Below are positions 28,134 to 36,539 of a stretch of 64,000 nucleotides of DNA, piece by piece. A program made the position numbers and the translations under genes. Every line of letters starts with the position of its first letter. The first letter of the stretch is position 1. Below the pieces are notes generated by a model. The model was not told the origin of the DNA, ran no database searches, and saw only the letters and a list, made by a program, of their open reading frames with translations. Source of the stretch: Mesorhizobium sp. Root102 (GTDB lineage: Bacteria > Pseudomonadota > Alphaproteobacteria > Rhizobiales > Rhizobiaceae); NCBI RefSeq assembly GCF_001425625.1, contig NZ_LMCP01000047.1, positions 62,001 to 126,000 of the forward strand, in the 5' to 3' direction.

Positions 28134-29627
28134 TCAGTTTGTGGTGCCGCCAGCGCGCAATTTGCCAATGGTGTTGGTGGTGCTCTTGCCGGCGACGAGA
28201 TCGACCAGCACGACGCGCCCGCCGGCCTTCTGCACCACATCGGCGCCGACCACGGTGTCGACCGTGTAGTCGGCCCCCTTGACCAGTATGTCGGGCAGCA
28301 GAGCTTCGATCAGCGCCAGCGGCGTGTCCTCTTCGAACACCACGACCGCATCGACCGAGGCGAGCGCCGCGAGCACGCAGGCGCGGTCGTGCTGGTCGTT
28401 GACCGGACGGCCAACGCCCTTGAGGCGCCGCACAGAGGCATCGCTGTTGAGGCCGAGCACCAGCCGGTCGCACTGGCTGCGCGCCGCGTGCAAGAGGCTG
28501 ACATGGCCGGCATGCAGGATGTCGAAACAGCCATTGGTGAAGCCGACGCTCAAGCCTTCTTCCTTCCACGCCGCGACCATGCGTGCGGCCGATGTGGCAT
28601 CGAGGATGGCATCCTTGTGGGCGGTCGGTCCGTGTGAGCGGAACAGTGCGCCGGTGAGTTCCTCGACTGTCAGCCGCGCGGTGCCGCGCTTGCCCACCAC
28701 GACGCCGCCGGCGGCATTGGCGATCGAGGCCGCCATGACGGTATCAGCGCCTACGGCCAGTGCCAGCGCGAAGCTGGCGATGACCGTGTCGCCGGCGCCC
28801 GAAACGTCGAACACTTCGCGCGCCTGGGTGGCGATGTGGCGTGCCTCGGTCGGGCCGACCACGCTCATGCCCTTTTCGCTGCGCGTCGCGACGACGAAGT
28901 CGAAGCCGTGTGCAGAAATCAACTGGCGCGCCGCAGCCACGATCTCGTCATCGGCGAACACCGGGTGGCCTACGGCCTCGCCGAGTTCCTTGCGGTTGGG
29001 GGTGATGGCGGTCGCCCTGGCATAGCGCGCATAGTCGCGGCCCTTCGGGTCGACCAGAACCGGTTTTCCCGCCTCGCGGCAGATGGCGATCAGATCAGCA
29101 GCGACGCCGTCGAGCAGGATGCCCTTGCCGTAATCGGACAGGATGACGATGTCGGCGCGTGGCAGTGCATCGCGGAAATGCCGGATCAGGCCGGCGCGCT
29201 CCGCGGCACCCAGCGGCTTGATTTCCTCCTCGTCGAAGCGCAGCACCTGCTGGTTGAGCGCGCTGAAGCGGCTCTTCGACGAGGTCATGCGGCCGCGATC
29301 CTGTGTCAGGCCAGCCGTGTCGACGCCAAGCTCGCCGAGCATCCGCACCAGGCTGTCGCCCGCTACATCGGTGCCGATGACCGAGACGGGAACGGCGGTG
29401 GCCCCGAGTGAAACGATGTTGGCCACGACATTGCCGGCGCCGCCCATCGTCGAGGTCTCGCCGCGCCCGTGCAGCACCGGGATCGGCGCTTCCGGCGAGA
29501 TCCGCTCGATGACGCCGTTGATGAAACGGTCGAGGATGAAGTCGCCGACCACCAGCACGGTGGCCTGGCCGAACCGCGCAATGGCGCGATGCAGGGGTAC
29601 GGGGGAAGGCGGATTGTGCTTGATCAT
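28134..29627 (-). CDS. hldE: Bifunctional heptose-7-phosphate kinase / heptose-1-phosphate adenylyltransferase
   Basis: A 497-residue fusion. Residues 1 to about 320 form the PfkB/ribokinase-type HldE1 kinase domain (PIPVLHGRGETSTMGGAGNVVANIVSLGA; catalytic VFDVSGAGDTVIASFALAL). The C-terminal part from about 350 is the nucleotidyltransferase HldE2 with GFTNGCFDILHAGHVSLL and GLNSDASVRRLKG. Together they make ADP-D-glycero-D-manno-heptose from heptose 7-phosphate (with GmhB). First gene of the minus-strand hldE-gmhA-gmhB operon. Confidence 0.97.
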   Translation of the reverse strand: MIKHNPPSPVPLHRAIARFGQATVLVVGDFILDRFINGVIERISPEAPIPVLHGRGETSTMGGAGNVVANIVSLGATAVPVSVIGTDVAGDSLVRMLGELGVDTAGLTQDRGRMTSSKSRFSALNQQVLRFDEEEIKPLGAAERAGLIRHFRDALPRADIVILSDYGKGILLDGVAADLIAICREAGKPVLVDPKGRDYARYARATAITPNRKELGEAVGHPVFADDEIVAAARQLISAHGFDFVVATRSEKGMSVVGPTEARHIATQAREVFDVSGAGDTVIASFALALAVGADTVMAASIANAAGGVVVGKRGTARLTVEELTGALFRSHGPTAHKDAILDATSAARMVAAWKEEGLSVGFTNGCFDILHAGHVSLLHAARSQCDRLVLGLNSDASVRRLKGVGRPVNDQHDRACVLAALASVDAVVVFEEDTPLALIEALLPDILVKGADYTVDTVVGADVVQKAGGRVVLVDLVAGKSTTNTIGKLRAGGTTN

Positions 29628-29784
29628 GTCATTGGCAACGCATGGAAAAGGCCGATTTCAATCTTGCTGGTCATCATCGTCAGACAGGCCGGATCGTTCA
29701 TGGCCCAGATCGTTCATGGCGAAAGCCGATATACCGCAAATCCATGCAGTGCAACGGCAGGGCATGACCGCGAAGGCCGGCCGG

Positions 29785-30417
29785 TCAGCTCTTCTGCAAG
29801 GCGACATGGACCCCGAGCCCAACCAGCACCGCGCCGCCGGCCCGCTGCATCAGCCGCTGTGCGCGGCTCGAACGCCGCAAGCGGCCGATCACGGCACCCG
29901 CCAGGAACACGCAGACGACATCGGCCGAGGAGAACATCAGATTGACTGTTGTGCCCAGCACGACGAACTGCAGCCAGACCGGAAACGCCGCCGAGGCATC
30001 GATGAACTGCGGCAGGAACGCCATGAAGAAGATCGCCGTCTTCGGGTTGAGCACCTCGACGGTGATGCTCTCGAAAAAGGCGCGTCGCGCCGATTTCCGC
30101 TCGATCGCTGGCAGAGCCGCATCGCCGTCCACGCGCTTGCGGAACAGCGAGACGCCGAGCCAGATCAGATAGAGCGCGCCCACAAGCTTGACCGCCATGT
30201 AGAGCGTCGGCACGGCGTGAAACAGCACCGACAGGCCGGCGGCGGCGGCGAAAACATGCACATAGCCGCCCAGATGAATGCCCAGTGCCGCCGTCAGGCC
30301 GGACCAGCGGCCGCGCGCCATCGTCTGCGCGGCGGCGTAAAGCATCGCCGGGCCGGGAATGTAGGCGAAGATCGCCGTGGTGGCGAAAAACGCCAGCAGC
30401 AGTTCGGTCGACGGCAT
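29785..30417 (-). CDS. LysE/RhtB family translocator
   Basis: A 210-residue inner-membrane exporter with about six hydrophobic segments. The family start is seen as LLLAFFATTAIFAYIPGPAMLYAAAQTMARGRWSGL (PGPAM motif), followed by LVGALYLIWLGVSLFR and NPKTAIFFMAFLPQFID. It would export amino acids or homoserine-type compounds; the substrate is not identifiable. It lies between the two halves of the heptose locus on the minus strand and is probably unrelated to LPS. Confidence 0.93.
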   Translation of the reverse strand: MPSTELLLAFFATTAIFAYIPGPAMLYAAAQTMARGRWSGLTAALGIHLGGYVHVFAAAAGLSVLFHAVPTLYMAVKLVGALYLIWLGVSLFRKRVDGDAALPAIERKSARRAFFESITVEVLNPKTAIFFMAFLPQFIDASAAFPVWLQFVVLGTTVNLMFSSADVVCVFLAGAVIGRLRRSSRAQRLMQRAGGAVLVGLGVHVALQKS

Positions 30418-30586
30418 TTCTTTTCTTTGTCCCTCACGATCATGCCGGGCGGCACGAACCGACTGAAGCGGAAGCTTTGCGGCGCCACTGTGACATCCGC
30501 TCCGTTGCCTGCTTTATCGACAGCCCACCCTGCCTCCCTTATAAGGGCCGGAATCGGCAAGTGAAACGCGTATCAGGGCCAACAAC

Positions 30587-31537
30587 ATGATCATCGTCAC
30601 GGGCGGCGCCGGCATGGTCGGCTCCAATATCGTCGCCGCGCTGAATGCCGAAGGCCATGACGATATCCTCGTCGTCGACGACCTCACAGACGGCCACAAG
30701 ATCGCCAATCTCGCCGACTTGCAGGTCGCCGACTATCTCGACAAGGACGATTTCCTGCCTCGCATGGAGGCCGGCTCGCTCGGCCGCATCGAGGCCGTCT
30801 TCCACCAGGGCGCCTGCTCGACCACCACCGAGTGGAACGGCAAGTTCATGATGGAGGTGAATTACGGCTTCTCCAAGCGGCTGCTGCATGCAAGCCAGGC
30901 GCTGCGCGTGCCCTTCCTCTACGCCTCCTCGGCTTCCGTCTATGGCGGCGGCTCGGAGTTTCGCGAGGACCCGGCGCTCGAGCGGCCGCTCAACGTCTAT
31001 GCCTATTCGAAGAAACTGTTCGACGACTATGTCAGGCGCATCGTCTTCGACACCGACCATTCGCAGGTCGCGGGCCTGCGCTACTTCAACGTCTATGGCC
31101 CGCGCGAAGCGCACAAGGGCGCCATGGCCTCGGTCGCCTTCCATCTGTTCAACCAGGTCGATCGGGGCGAAAACCCGAAACTGTTCGGCGCCTATGGCGG
31201 GTTCGGACCTGGCGAACAGAGCCGCGACTTCATCCATGTCGGCGATGTCGCCGACGTCAATCTGTGGCTGTGGAAACGGGGCTCAAGCGGCATCTTCAAT
31301 TGCGGCACCGGCCGCGCCCAGCCCTTCCGCGCCATCGCAGAAACGGTGATCGACACGCTAGGCAAGGGCGAGATCGAGTTCATCGAATTCCCCGACCACC
31401 TCAAGGGCAGCTACCAGAGCTTTACGCAAGCTGATATGTCCCGTTTGCGCGCGGCCGGTTACAATGGCCAATTCCGGACAGTGGAAACCGGTGTCAGAGA
31501 CTATGTCGAATGGCTGAAAGCCCAACGATCCTCGTGA
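30587..31537 (+). CDS. hldD: ADP-L-glycero-D-manno-heptose 6-epimerase
   Basis: A 316-residue short-chain dehydrogenase/reductase-type epimerase, the last step in making ADP-L-glycero-D-manno-heptose. The NAD(P) motif is TGGAGMVGSNI (HldD has Met in this loop), the active-site motif YAYSKKLFDD, and the HldD hallmark segments GACSTTTEWNGKFMMEVNY and FIHVGDVADVNLWLW are all present. First gene of the plus-strand hldD-waaF-waaC operon. It overlaps waaF by 28 bp. Confidence 0.97.
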   Translation: MIIVTGGAGMVGSNIVAALNAEGHDDILVVDDLTDGHKIANLADLQVADYLDKDDFLPRMEAGSLGRIEAVFHQGACSTTTEWNGKFMMEVNYGFSKRLLHASQALRVPFLYASSASVYGGGSEFREDPALERPLNVYAYSKKLFDDYVRRIVFDTDHSQVAGLRYFNVYGPREAHKGAMASVAFHLFNQVDRGENPKLFGAYGGFGPGEQSRDFIHVGDVADVNLWLWKRGSSGIFNCGTGRAQPFRAIAETVIDTLGKGEIEFIEFPDHLKGSYQSFTQADMSRLRAAGYNGQFRTVETGVRDYVEWLKAQRSS

Positions 31538-32517
31538 TCGGCCCACGCTGGGTGGGCGACATGGTGATGGCGCAGTGCCTGTTCTCGGCGCTGAAGGAGT
31601 TGCATCCCAACGCAGCCATCGATGTGCTGGCGCCGGCCTGGGCCGCCCCGCTGGTCAAGCGCATGCCCGAAATCCGCCAGCAGATCGACTTTCCGCTCAA
31701 ACCCGGCGCGCTCGAATTCACCCATCGCCGCCGCTTCGGCCGCCTGCTGCGCGGCCGCTACGACATGGCCTACATCCTGCCGGGCAGTTGGAAGTCGGCA
31801 TTGATCCCGTTCTTTGCCCGCATTCCGCGCCGTGTCGGCAATCTGCGCGAGATGCGCTATGGCCTGTTGACCTATATCGTGCCGCTGCCCGACAGCGTCA
31901 AACGACGCACCGCGCAGGCCTATTTCGGCCTCGCCCAGGGCGGCAGCTTCCGGGCGCCCCGGCTGAGCGTGGACACGAAGAACCAGGTCGCCCTGCTCGA
32001 CCGCTTCGGGCTGGCGCCCCAGAAATTCGTGGCACTTATGCCTGGCGCCGAATTCGGCCCGGCCAAGCGCTGGCCGAGCGAAAGCTATGCCGGGCTTGCC
32101 CGCTATCTCATGGACAAAGGCTTGAAGGTCGCACTGTTCGGCTCAAAGAACGACCGCGACGTGACGGCGGAGATCGCAGCCCTTGCCCCTGGCGTTGTCG
32201 ACCTCGCCGGGCAGACGCGGCTGGAGGACGCCATCGACCTGATATCAGCCGCGAGGCTGGCGGTGTCCAATGACAGCGGGCTGATGCATGTCGCGGCGGG
32301 AGTCGGCACACCAATCGTTGCCGTCTATGGCTCGACCTCGCCCGAGAACACGCCGCCGCTGGCCGAGCATCGGGAACTGGTCTGGCTTGGCCTGTCGTGC
32401 TCGCCCTGCCATCAGAAGGTCTGCCCGCTCGGCCACCTCAACTGCCTGAAGACGCTTGAAGTCGGCCAGGTCGCGGCGGCAGCGGGCCGGCTGCTGGAAA
32501 TTCCGGCCGCGGCATGA
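31510..32517 (+). CDS. waaF: ADP-heptose--LPS heptosyltransferase II
   Basis: A 335-residue GT-B glycosyltransferase of family 9 that adds the second heptose to the LPS inner core. Motifs: ILVIGPRWVGDMVMAQCLFSALKELHP, LMPGAEFGPAKRWPSESYAGLA (heptosyltransferase II signature), and SNDSGLMHVAAGVGTPIVAVYGSTSPENTPPL. The start is inside the hldD end (28-bp overlap), and its TGA overlaps the waaC ATG (ATGA). Confidence 0.96.
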   Translation: MAESPTILVIGPRWVGDMVMAQCLFSALKELHPNAAIDVLAPAWAAPLVKRMPEIRQQIDFPLKPGALEFTHRRRFGRLLRGRYDMAYILPGSWKSALIPFFARIPRRVGNLREMRYGLLTYIVPLPDSVKRRTAQAYFGLAQGGSFRAPRLSVDTKNQVALLDRFGLAPQKFVALMPGAEFGPAKRWPSESYAGLARYLMDKGLKVALFGSKNDRDVTAEIAALAPGVVDLAGQTRLEDAIDLISAARLAVSNDSGLMHVAAGVGTPIVAVYGSTSPENTPPLAEHRELVWLGLSCSPCHQKVCPLGHLNCLKTLEVGQVAAAAGRLLEIPAAA

Positions 32518-33488
32518 AGGTGCTGATCGTCAAGACATCGTCGATGGGCGATGTCATCCACACCTTTCCCGCCGTCGAGGACGCCCGCCGCCAGCGGCCG
32601 GACATAACCTTCGACTGGTGCGTCGAAGAGGCATTCGCGGGCATCGTCGCGCTGCACCCGGCGATCTACAGCATCCACACTGTGGCGATCCGGCGCTGGC
32701 GCAAGGCGCTGCTCGACGGCGGCACATGGCGCGAGGCGGCCGCCTTGCGCCGCACCTTGCGCGATTGCCGCTACGACCTTGTCATCGACGCGCAAGGCCT
32801 GCTGAAATCGGCCCTGGTGGCAAGACAGGCAGGCGCCCCCATTGCCGGCTTCGACCGCTCCAGCGCGCGCGAGCCCTCGGCGACGCTGTTCTACGACGTC
32901 ACCTATGCCGTGCCCCGCGACCTGCACGCCATCGAGCGGACGCGGCGGCTGTTCGGCCTGGCGCTCGGCTATCAGCCCGACCTTTCGACGCTGGACTCCG
33001 GCATCGTGCCGCCTGCCGGCACTCTGGCCGGCATTTCCGGGAAAATCGCCTTCCTGCTGCACGGCACCAGCCGCGAAGACAAGAAATGGCCCGTCCATGA
33101 CTGGATCGAAACCGCCCGCCTCATTGTGGATCGCGGCATGGCGCCGGTCACCACATGGTCGAACGAGCGGGAGAAGGCCGTGGCTGAAGCGATCGCGAAA
33201 GCCGTTCCTTCAACGATCGTGGTGCCGAAATCACCACTGGCCGAAGTTGCCGCATATATCGGCCGCTCGACGCTGGTCATCGGCGCCGACACCGGGCTGA
33301 CCCACCTCGCCAGCGCCTTCGGTCTGCCGACGGTCGCGGTGTTCCTAGCGACCGAGCCAGGGTTGACCGGCCCGCGCGGCCCCTATGCGTCGACGCTTTT
33401 AGCCGTGCCTAGGGAGTATGTGACGCCGGCGAAGGTGGTGGCGGAAGCCGAAAAGCTATTGGCACTTAAGTTACAAGCGCCGGCATAG
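32514..33488 (+). CDS. waaC: ADP-heptose--LPS heptosyltransferase I
   Basis: A 324-residue family 9 glycosyltransferase that adds the first heptose to Kdo. Motifs: MKVLIVKTSSMGDVIHTFPAVEDARRQRPDITFDWCVEE, LVIDAQGLLKSAL, LLHGTSREDKKWPVHDWIE and GADTGLTHLASAFGLPTVAVF. It overlaps waaF by 4 bp. Together with hldD, gmhA, gmhB and hldE this completes the heptose supply and transfer pathway within 7 kb. Confidence 0.96.
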   Translation: MKVLIVKTSSMGDVIHTFPAVEDARRQRPDITFDWCVEEAFAGIVALHPAIYSIHTVAIRRWRKALLDGGTWREAAALRRTLRDCRYDLVIDAQGLLKSALVARQAGAPIAGFDRSSAREPSATLFYDVTYAVPRDLHAIERTRRLFGLALGYQPDLSTLDSGIVPPAGTLAGISGKIAFLLHGTSREDKKWPVHDWIETARLIVDRGMAPVTTWSNEREKAVAEAIAKAVPSTIVVPKSPLAEVAAYIGRSTLVIGADTGLTHLASAFGLPTVAVFLATEPGLTGPRGPYASTLLAVPREYVTPAKVVAEAEKLLALKLQAPA

Positions 33489-33771
33489 AACCTCTCCCGC
33501 TATCTTGCGAGATCACGCGCATTGGCTCGACTGGCCCGGCCGGTTAGACATCAATACTCAGTCGGCGTTGCTTTCGGGCACAGTCGACCATCAGTGCTTC
33601 GGGCTCGTTGGAAAGTCTTGGCTGCGTGGAACATCCCAAAAGTCTTTCGTATGGCGCAAAAAGGCGATATCAAGAAGCTGGACCCGCGGACTATTCGAGA
33701 GGCTATACCCAGCTGGAATAACTGGCCGGCCGAGTGGATCGCGCATGCGATTTGAGGGGAACGGAAAGCAT

Positions 33772-34065
33772 ATGGGAATTGTGACGCTGGATCATTTCGC
33801 CGGATGCGTGGGCAGTGCGTTCGACATTGACCTGGGCGAGAGTTCGATGGCGCTGACGCTGTCGGAGGCTCGCCCGCTGCCGGAAAGCGGCTTTCCCGGA
33901 GTACGGCGATCGCCCTTTTCCCTGATGTTTAGAAGCGGCTCGCCGGTCGTGCTGCCGCAAAAACTCTATAAGTTGAAGAATGCGAGCCTCGGCAGCCTGG
34001 AAATATTCCTTGTCCCCGTCGCCAGGGACAAGGCAGGGATCGTTTATCAGGCGATCTTCAATTGA
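33772..34065 (+). CDS. DUF6916 family protein
   Basis: A 97-residue small protein: MGIVTLDHFAGCVGSAFDIDL...ALTLSEARPL, then FSLMFRSGSPVVLPQKLYKLKNASLGSLEIFLVPVARDKAG and YQAIFN. The pattern fits the DUF6916 family, which in my recollection is found beside tail-collar/microcystin-dependent-protein-like genes. It is preceded by GGGGAACGG. It lies on the opposite strand to the three collar genes and the GNAT gene and ends 34 bp from the GNAT gene. A structural or chaperone role in that module is an inference. Upstream 33489-33771 holds no recognisable gene. Confidence 0.75.
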   Translation: MGIVTLDHFAGCVGSAFDIDLGESSMALTLSEARPLPESGFPGVRRSPFSLMFRSGSPVVLPQKLYKLKNASLGSLEIFLVPVARDKAGIVYQAIFN

Positions 34066-34099
34066 GGACTGCGGCCTGTTGGATACGCCACGAGAACGG

Positions 34100-34639
34100 T
34101 CAGGCAGTCGACCACTGCATCCGAAGATGGGTGTCGCTGCTTTCGACTTCATGAAAATGAAGACGGCGATAAAGAGCCTGGGCGCGGATGTTGTGCCGCT
34201 CAACATGCAGGACCACGCCTGACACCGCGCAGGCTTGCGCCTGCCATTGAATGGCCTTCAGCATGGCAAGCCCTCTGCCGCGATTGCGCCATTCAGGTAG
34301 GAAACCGATATCGATGATATGCCAGCATGCGGCGTCACAGTCGATATAGAGGCGCCCGATCGGCTCGCCACGATGCTCGAGGATCAGGAAGTCGGCCCGC
34401 GGAAATCTCACTATGTAGTGACGATGCTGAAGGTTGAACTGCTGGTCGATAAAGGCATGCTTGAGTTCGGGCGGCCACGGCACCGGCGCCATTTCTTCCA
34501 TGCGCAATGACCAGTAGAGCCGACGCAGAAAAGGAATGTCCTCAAGCGCGGCCTTGCGAGACGCGCCATGCGACAACTTCAATGGAGAGTTCTTGCCGGA
34601 TGGAAATTCCGGCAATCGCTCTGTTTCGATCGACGCCAT
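34100..34639 (-). CDS. GNAT family N-acetyltransferase coupled to the tail-collar genes
   Basis: A 179-residue acetyltransferase. The acetyl-CoA motif is IDIGFLPEWRNRGRGLAMLKAI, followed by VVLHVERHNIRAQALYRRLHFHEV. Its ATG overlaps the TAA stop of the third collar gene (TAATG), so it is the last gene of a four-gene minus-strand operon. That coupling suggests it may acetylate one of the collar proteins or another component; no substrate can be proven from the sequence. Confidence 0.87.
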   Translation of the reverse strand: MASIETERLPEFPSGKNSPLKLSHGASRKAALEDIPFLRRLYWSLRMEEMAPVPWPPELKHAFIDQQFNLQHRHYIVRFPRADFLILEHRGEPIGRLYIDCDAACWHIIDIGFLPEWRNRGRGLAMLKAIQWQAQACAVSGVVLHVERHNIRAQALYRRLHFHEVESSDTHLRMQWSTA

Positions 34640-35172
34640 TACCCGAAGGACGGAAAGACACCCTGAAGAGAAATGCTGTAGTTCAGCGCCAGATATGGCT
34701 GCCGATTCTCGTGAGGCTGGTTGCCGCCGGCAAAGCCTATCATGCCGGGCGCAAATTGCGCGTTCGGTTGACCTGTGCTGGCGAAGGGGGTGCTTTGTCC
34801 CGGCGGAACAAGTGAATTGCCAGGGCTAGGCGAGGATGCGAGCTTGCCCGTATCCGTTTGATTGTAGAGTGTGAATTGATGATTGTGCGACGGCATCTCG
34901 GCCGTAGTCAGGGTCACGCCGTTTTCGCCGAACACCTCGCCAATAACGCGCGGCGTCAGCCCCGCGCCATTGCCCTGATTGCAGCCGGCCCGGTTGGTAA
35001 AATTGGGCAGTTGGAAGCCGGTCGTGCCGTTGCCCCCGTAGTTGACGCCAAGCAGCGCGAAAAGTGCGGTATTCTGCTGGATCGGGAGCGTCGCACCGTT
35101 ACAGAATGCCCAATTGCGTGGGGGAAAGCTGAAGCCGAAAAGCTGTATCTCACCGATAAAGGGCTCACTCAT
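34639..35172 (-). CDS. Phage tail-collar domain protein, paralog 3
   Basis: A 177-residue protein of the microcystin-dependent-protein/tail-collar type. N-terminal collar motif: GEIQLFGFSFPPRNWAFCNG, LPIQQNTALFALLGVNYGGNG, FQLPN. The middle has TAEMPSHNHQFTLYN, a P.HNH motif that in phage fibre tips can hold metal. The C-terminus, GGNQPHENRQPY...LQGVFPS, is shared by all three paralogs. Only about 40% of positions look identical to the other copies, so the duplication is old. It is translationally coupled to the GNAT gene downstream. Confidence 0.9.
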   Translation of the reverse strand: MSEPFIGEIQLFGFSFPPRNWAFCNGATLPIQQNTALFALLGVNYGGNGTTGFQLPNFTNRAGCNQGNGAGLTPRVIGEVFGENGVTLTTAEMPSHNHQFTLYNQTDTGKLASSPSPGNSLVPPGQSTPFASTGQPNAQFAPGMIGFAGGNQPHENRQPYLALNYSISLQGVFPSFG

Positions 35173-35232
35173 TGGAATGTCCTTGCAATCTGGATGGCAG
35201 ACCGGTTTCGTGAAACATGCTGAGTTCGTGGC

Positions 35233-35763
35233 TCAACTCTGCGACGGGAAAATTCCCGACCAGGCAATGCAAAACTGTACTGTCAGCGTGGGCATTGTGT
35301 TGTCATGGGGCGTGTTCCCGCCAACAGGCTGGGTCGAGGGTATGGCGGTGATGAAGCCGTTCGCACCACTGACGTCGGTTGCATACATGGTGTCGCCGAC
35401 AAGTGCGCCAAGTTCGACTGTCGCACCGACCGATCTGGCATTGGCTGCCACTGTGGTCGCAACCATCGGATGATTGTGTTGCGGCATCTGCGTGGGGAGG
35501 AGTGTCACGGTTTCGGTCCCGCTTAGCTCGCCGATGACGTGCGACGACAGGCCGGGTCCAGTGCCCCAGTGCATAGGCACCCGCCCCGAAAGATTTGGCA
35601 TCGCGAAGGTCGATTGCCCGTCGCCACCGTAAGTGGTGCCAATGAGCGTGTACAATACCTCATATTGGGCGATGGATTGCAGCGACCCGTCGCAAGCAAA
35701 CCAGCCGTACGGCACACGCGAGAAACCGAACATGCGGATTTCTCCGACATAGGGAGTGCTCAT
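35233..35763 (-). CDS. Phage tail-collar domain protein, paralog 2
   Basis: A 176-residue collar protein, middle gene of the three. Sequence layout: YVGEIRMFGFSRVPYGWFACDG, LYTLIGTTYGGDGQSTFAMPN, then LLPTQMPQHNHPMVA (P.HNH) and a C-terminus GGNTPHDNTMPTLTVQFCIAWSGIFPS. It has a short intergenic gap on each side (47 bp and 60 bp) with the same strand, so one transcript is likely. Confidence 0.9.
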   Translation of the reverse strand: MSTPYVGEIRMFGFSRVPYGWFACDGSLQSIAQYEVLYTLIGTTYGGDGQSTFAMPNLSGRVPMHWGTGPGLSSHVIGELSGTETVTLLPTQMPQHNHPMVATTVAANARSVGATVELGALVGDTMYATDVSGANGFITAIPSTQPVGGNTPHDNTMPTLTVQFCIAWSGIFPSQS

Positions 35764-35810
35764 CGATAGACCTCCGTACAGTGATTTTGTTGATGGTTCG
35801 CCGATTGAAC

Positions 35811-36341
35811 TCAGTTGCGTGACGGAAATATACCGACAAGGGCTATGTTATAGTTGATGACTTGGTAGGGCTGCATGTTTGCATGCGGCTGATTGCCGCC
35901 AACGGTCGTGACGGTCGGGCTGGCCAATGGCACCTGAGCACCGTTCGCCAGCGCGTAGATGGCGTTTGCATTGGTGCCGTACAGCGTATTGGCGGGATTT
36001 CGTTGTGCGCCGTTGGCTGTGGTCCCCTGACCGACGTGGCTATGGTTCGGCAATTGCTGAGAGAGCAAGCTGACGTTCTCGATGCCGCCAGTCTCTCCCC
36101 AATTGTAAGGCGAGGGCTGCCAGGCGGGATCCGCCGACGGTCCAAAGCCAACCGGGGTGCTGCCTTGCACGTTCGGCAAGGCGAATGTCACTTGGCCGTC
36201 ACCGCCGTAGGTCGTACCGAGCAGCGAGAACAAGGCCTGATTCTGAACAATTGGCAAGATCTGGCCGTTGCTCAAGGCGAAGCCTTTCGGCGCAAAGCCG
36301 AATCCGGTGAGCATGATCTGCCCGAGGAAAAATTCGGCCAT
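35811..36341 (-). CDS. Phage tail-collar domain protein, paralog 1
   Basis: A 176-residue collar protein and the first gene of the operon. Motifs: GQIMLTGFGFAPKGFALSNG, LFSLLGTTYGGDGQVTFALPN, LLSQQLPNHSHVGQ and C-terminal GGNQPHANMQPYQV...LVGIFPSRN. The start MAEFFLGQ is chosen because GGGGAATT lies just upstream; 28 more residues in frame to 36425 lack support. It is divergent from the giant autotransporter gene. Confidence 0.9.
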   Translation of the reverse strand: MAEFFLGQIMLTGFGFAPKGFALSNGQILPIVQNQALFSLLGTTYGGDGQVTFALPNVQGSTPVGFGPSADPAWQPSPYNWGETGGIENVSLLSQQLPNHSHVGQGTTANGAQRNPANTLYGTNANAIYALANGAQVPLASPTVTTVGGNQPHANMQPYQVINYNIALVGIFPSRN

Positions 36342-36539
36342 ATTAATTCCCCCTAATATTAACGACGCGCCATATGATGCAACATCGCTCATAAACCATG
36401 TGTTTTGCAAGTCTGTTGCTCGCACAAAAGATAGACACGAACAAATCCGTATGTTTTACTTGGATACGGAATCCCGCCAAAGTAGAGCGGTCTGGGATTA
36501 TGCGACGGCTCATCATATCGGGTCTTTTTTCAGGCCGTA
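36342..36539. promoter_or_regulatory. Divergent promoter region between the collar operon and autotransporter
   Basis: A 198-bp AT-richer spacer separates the divergently transcribed collar operon and the 1610-residue autotransporter gene. GGGGAATTAAT is the ribosome-binding site of the first collar gene. The region must hold both promoters. A shared regulator is plausible but I could not identify a specific operator. Confidence 0.5.

Noticed and set aside
33489..33771. A small gene upstream of DUF6916 (for example a frame starting 33505 or 33522)
   Set aside because: No ribosome-binding site or recognisable domain; the DUF6916 start at 33772 is well supported.
34639..36341. A prophage tail operon
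   Set aside because: Only collar-type genes are present; no capsid, portal, terminase, sheath, lysis or integrase genes flank them.
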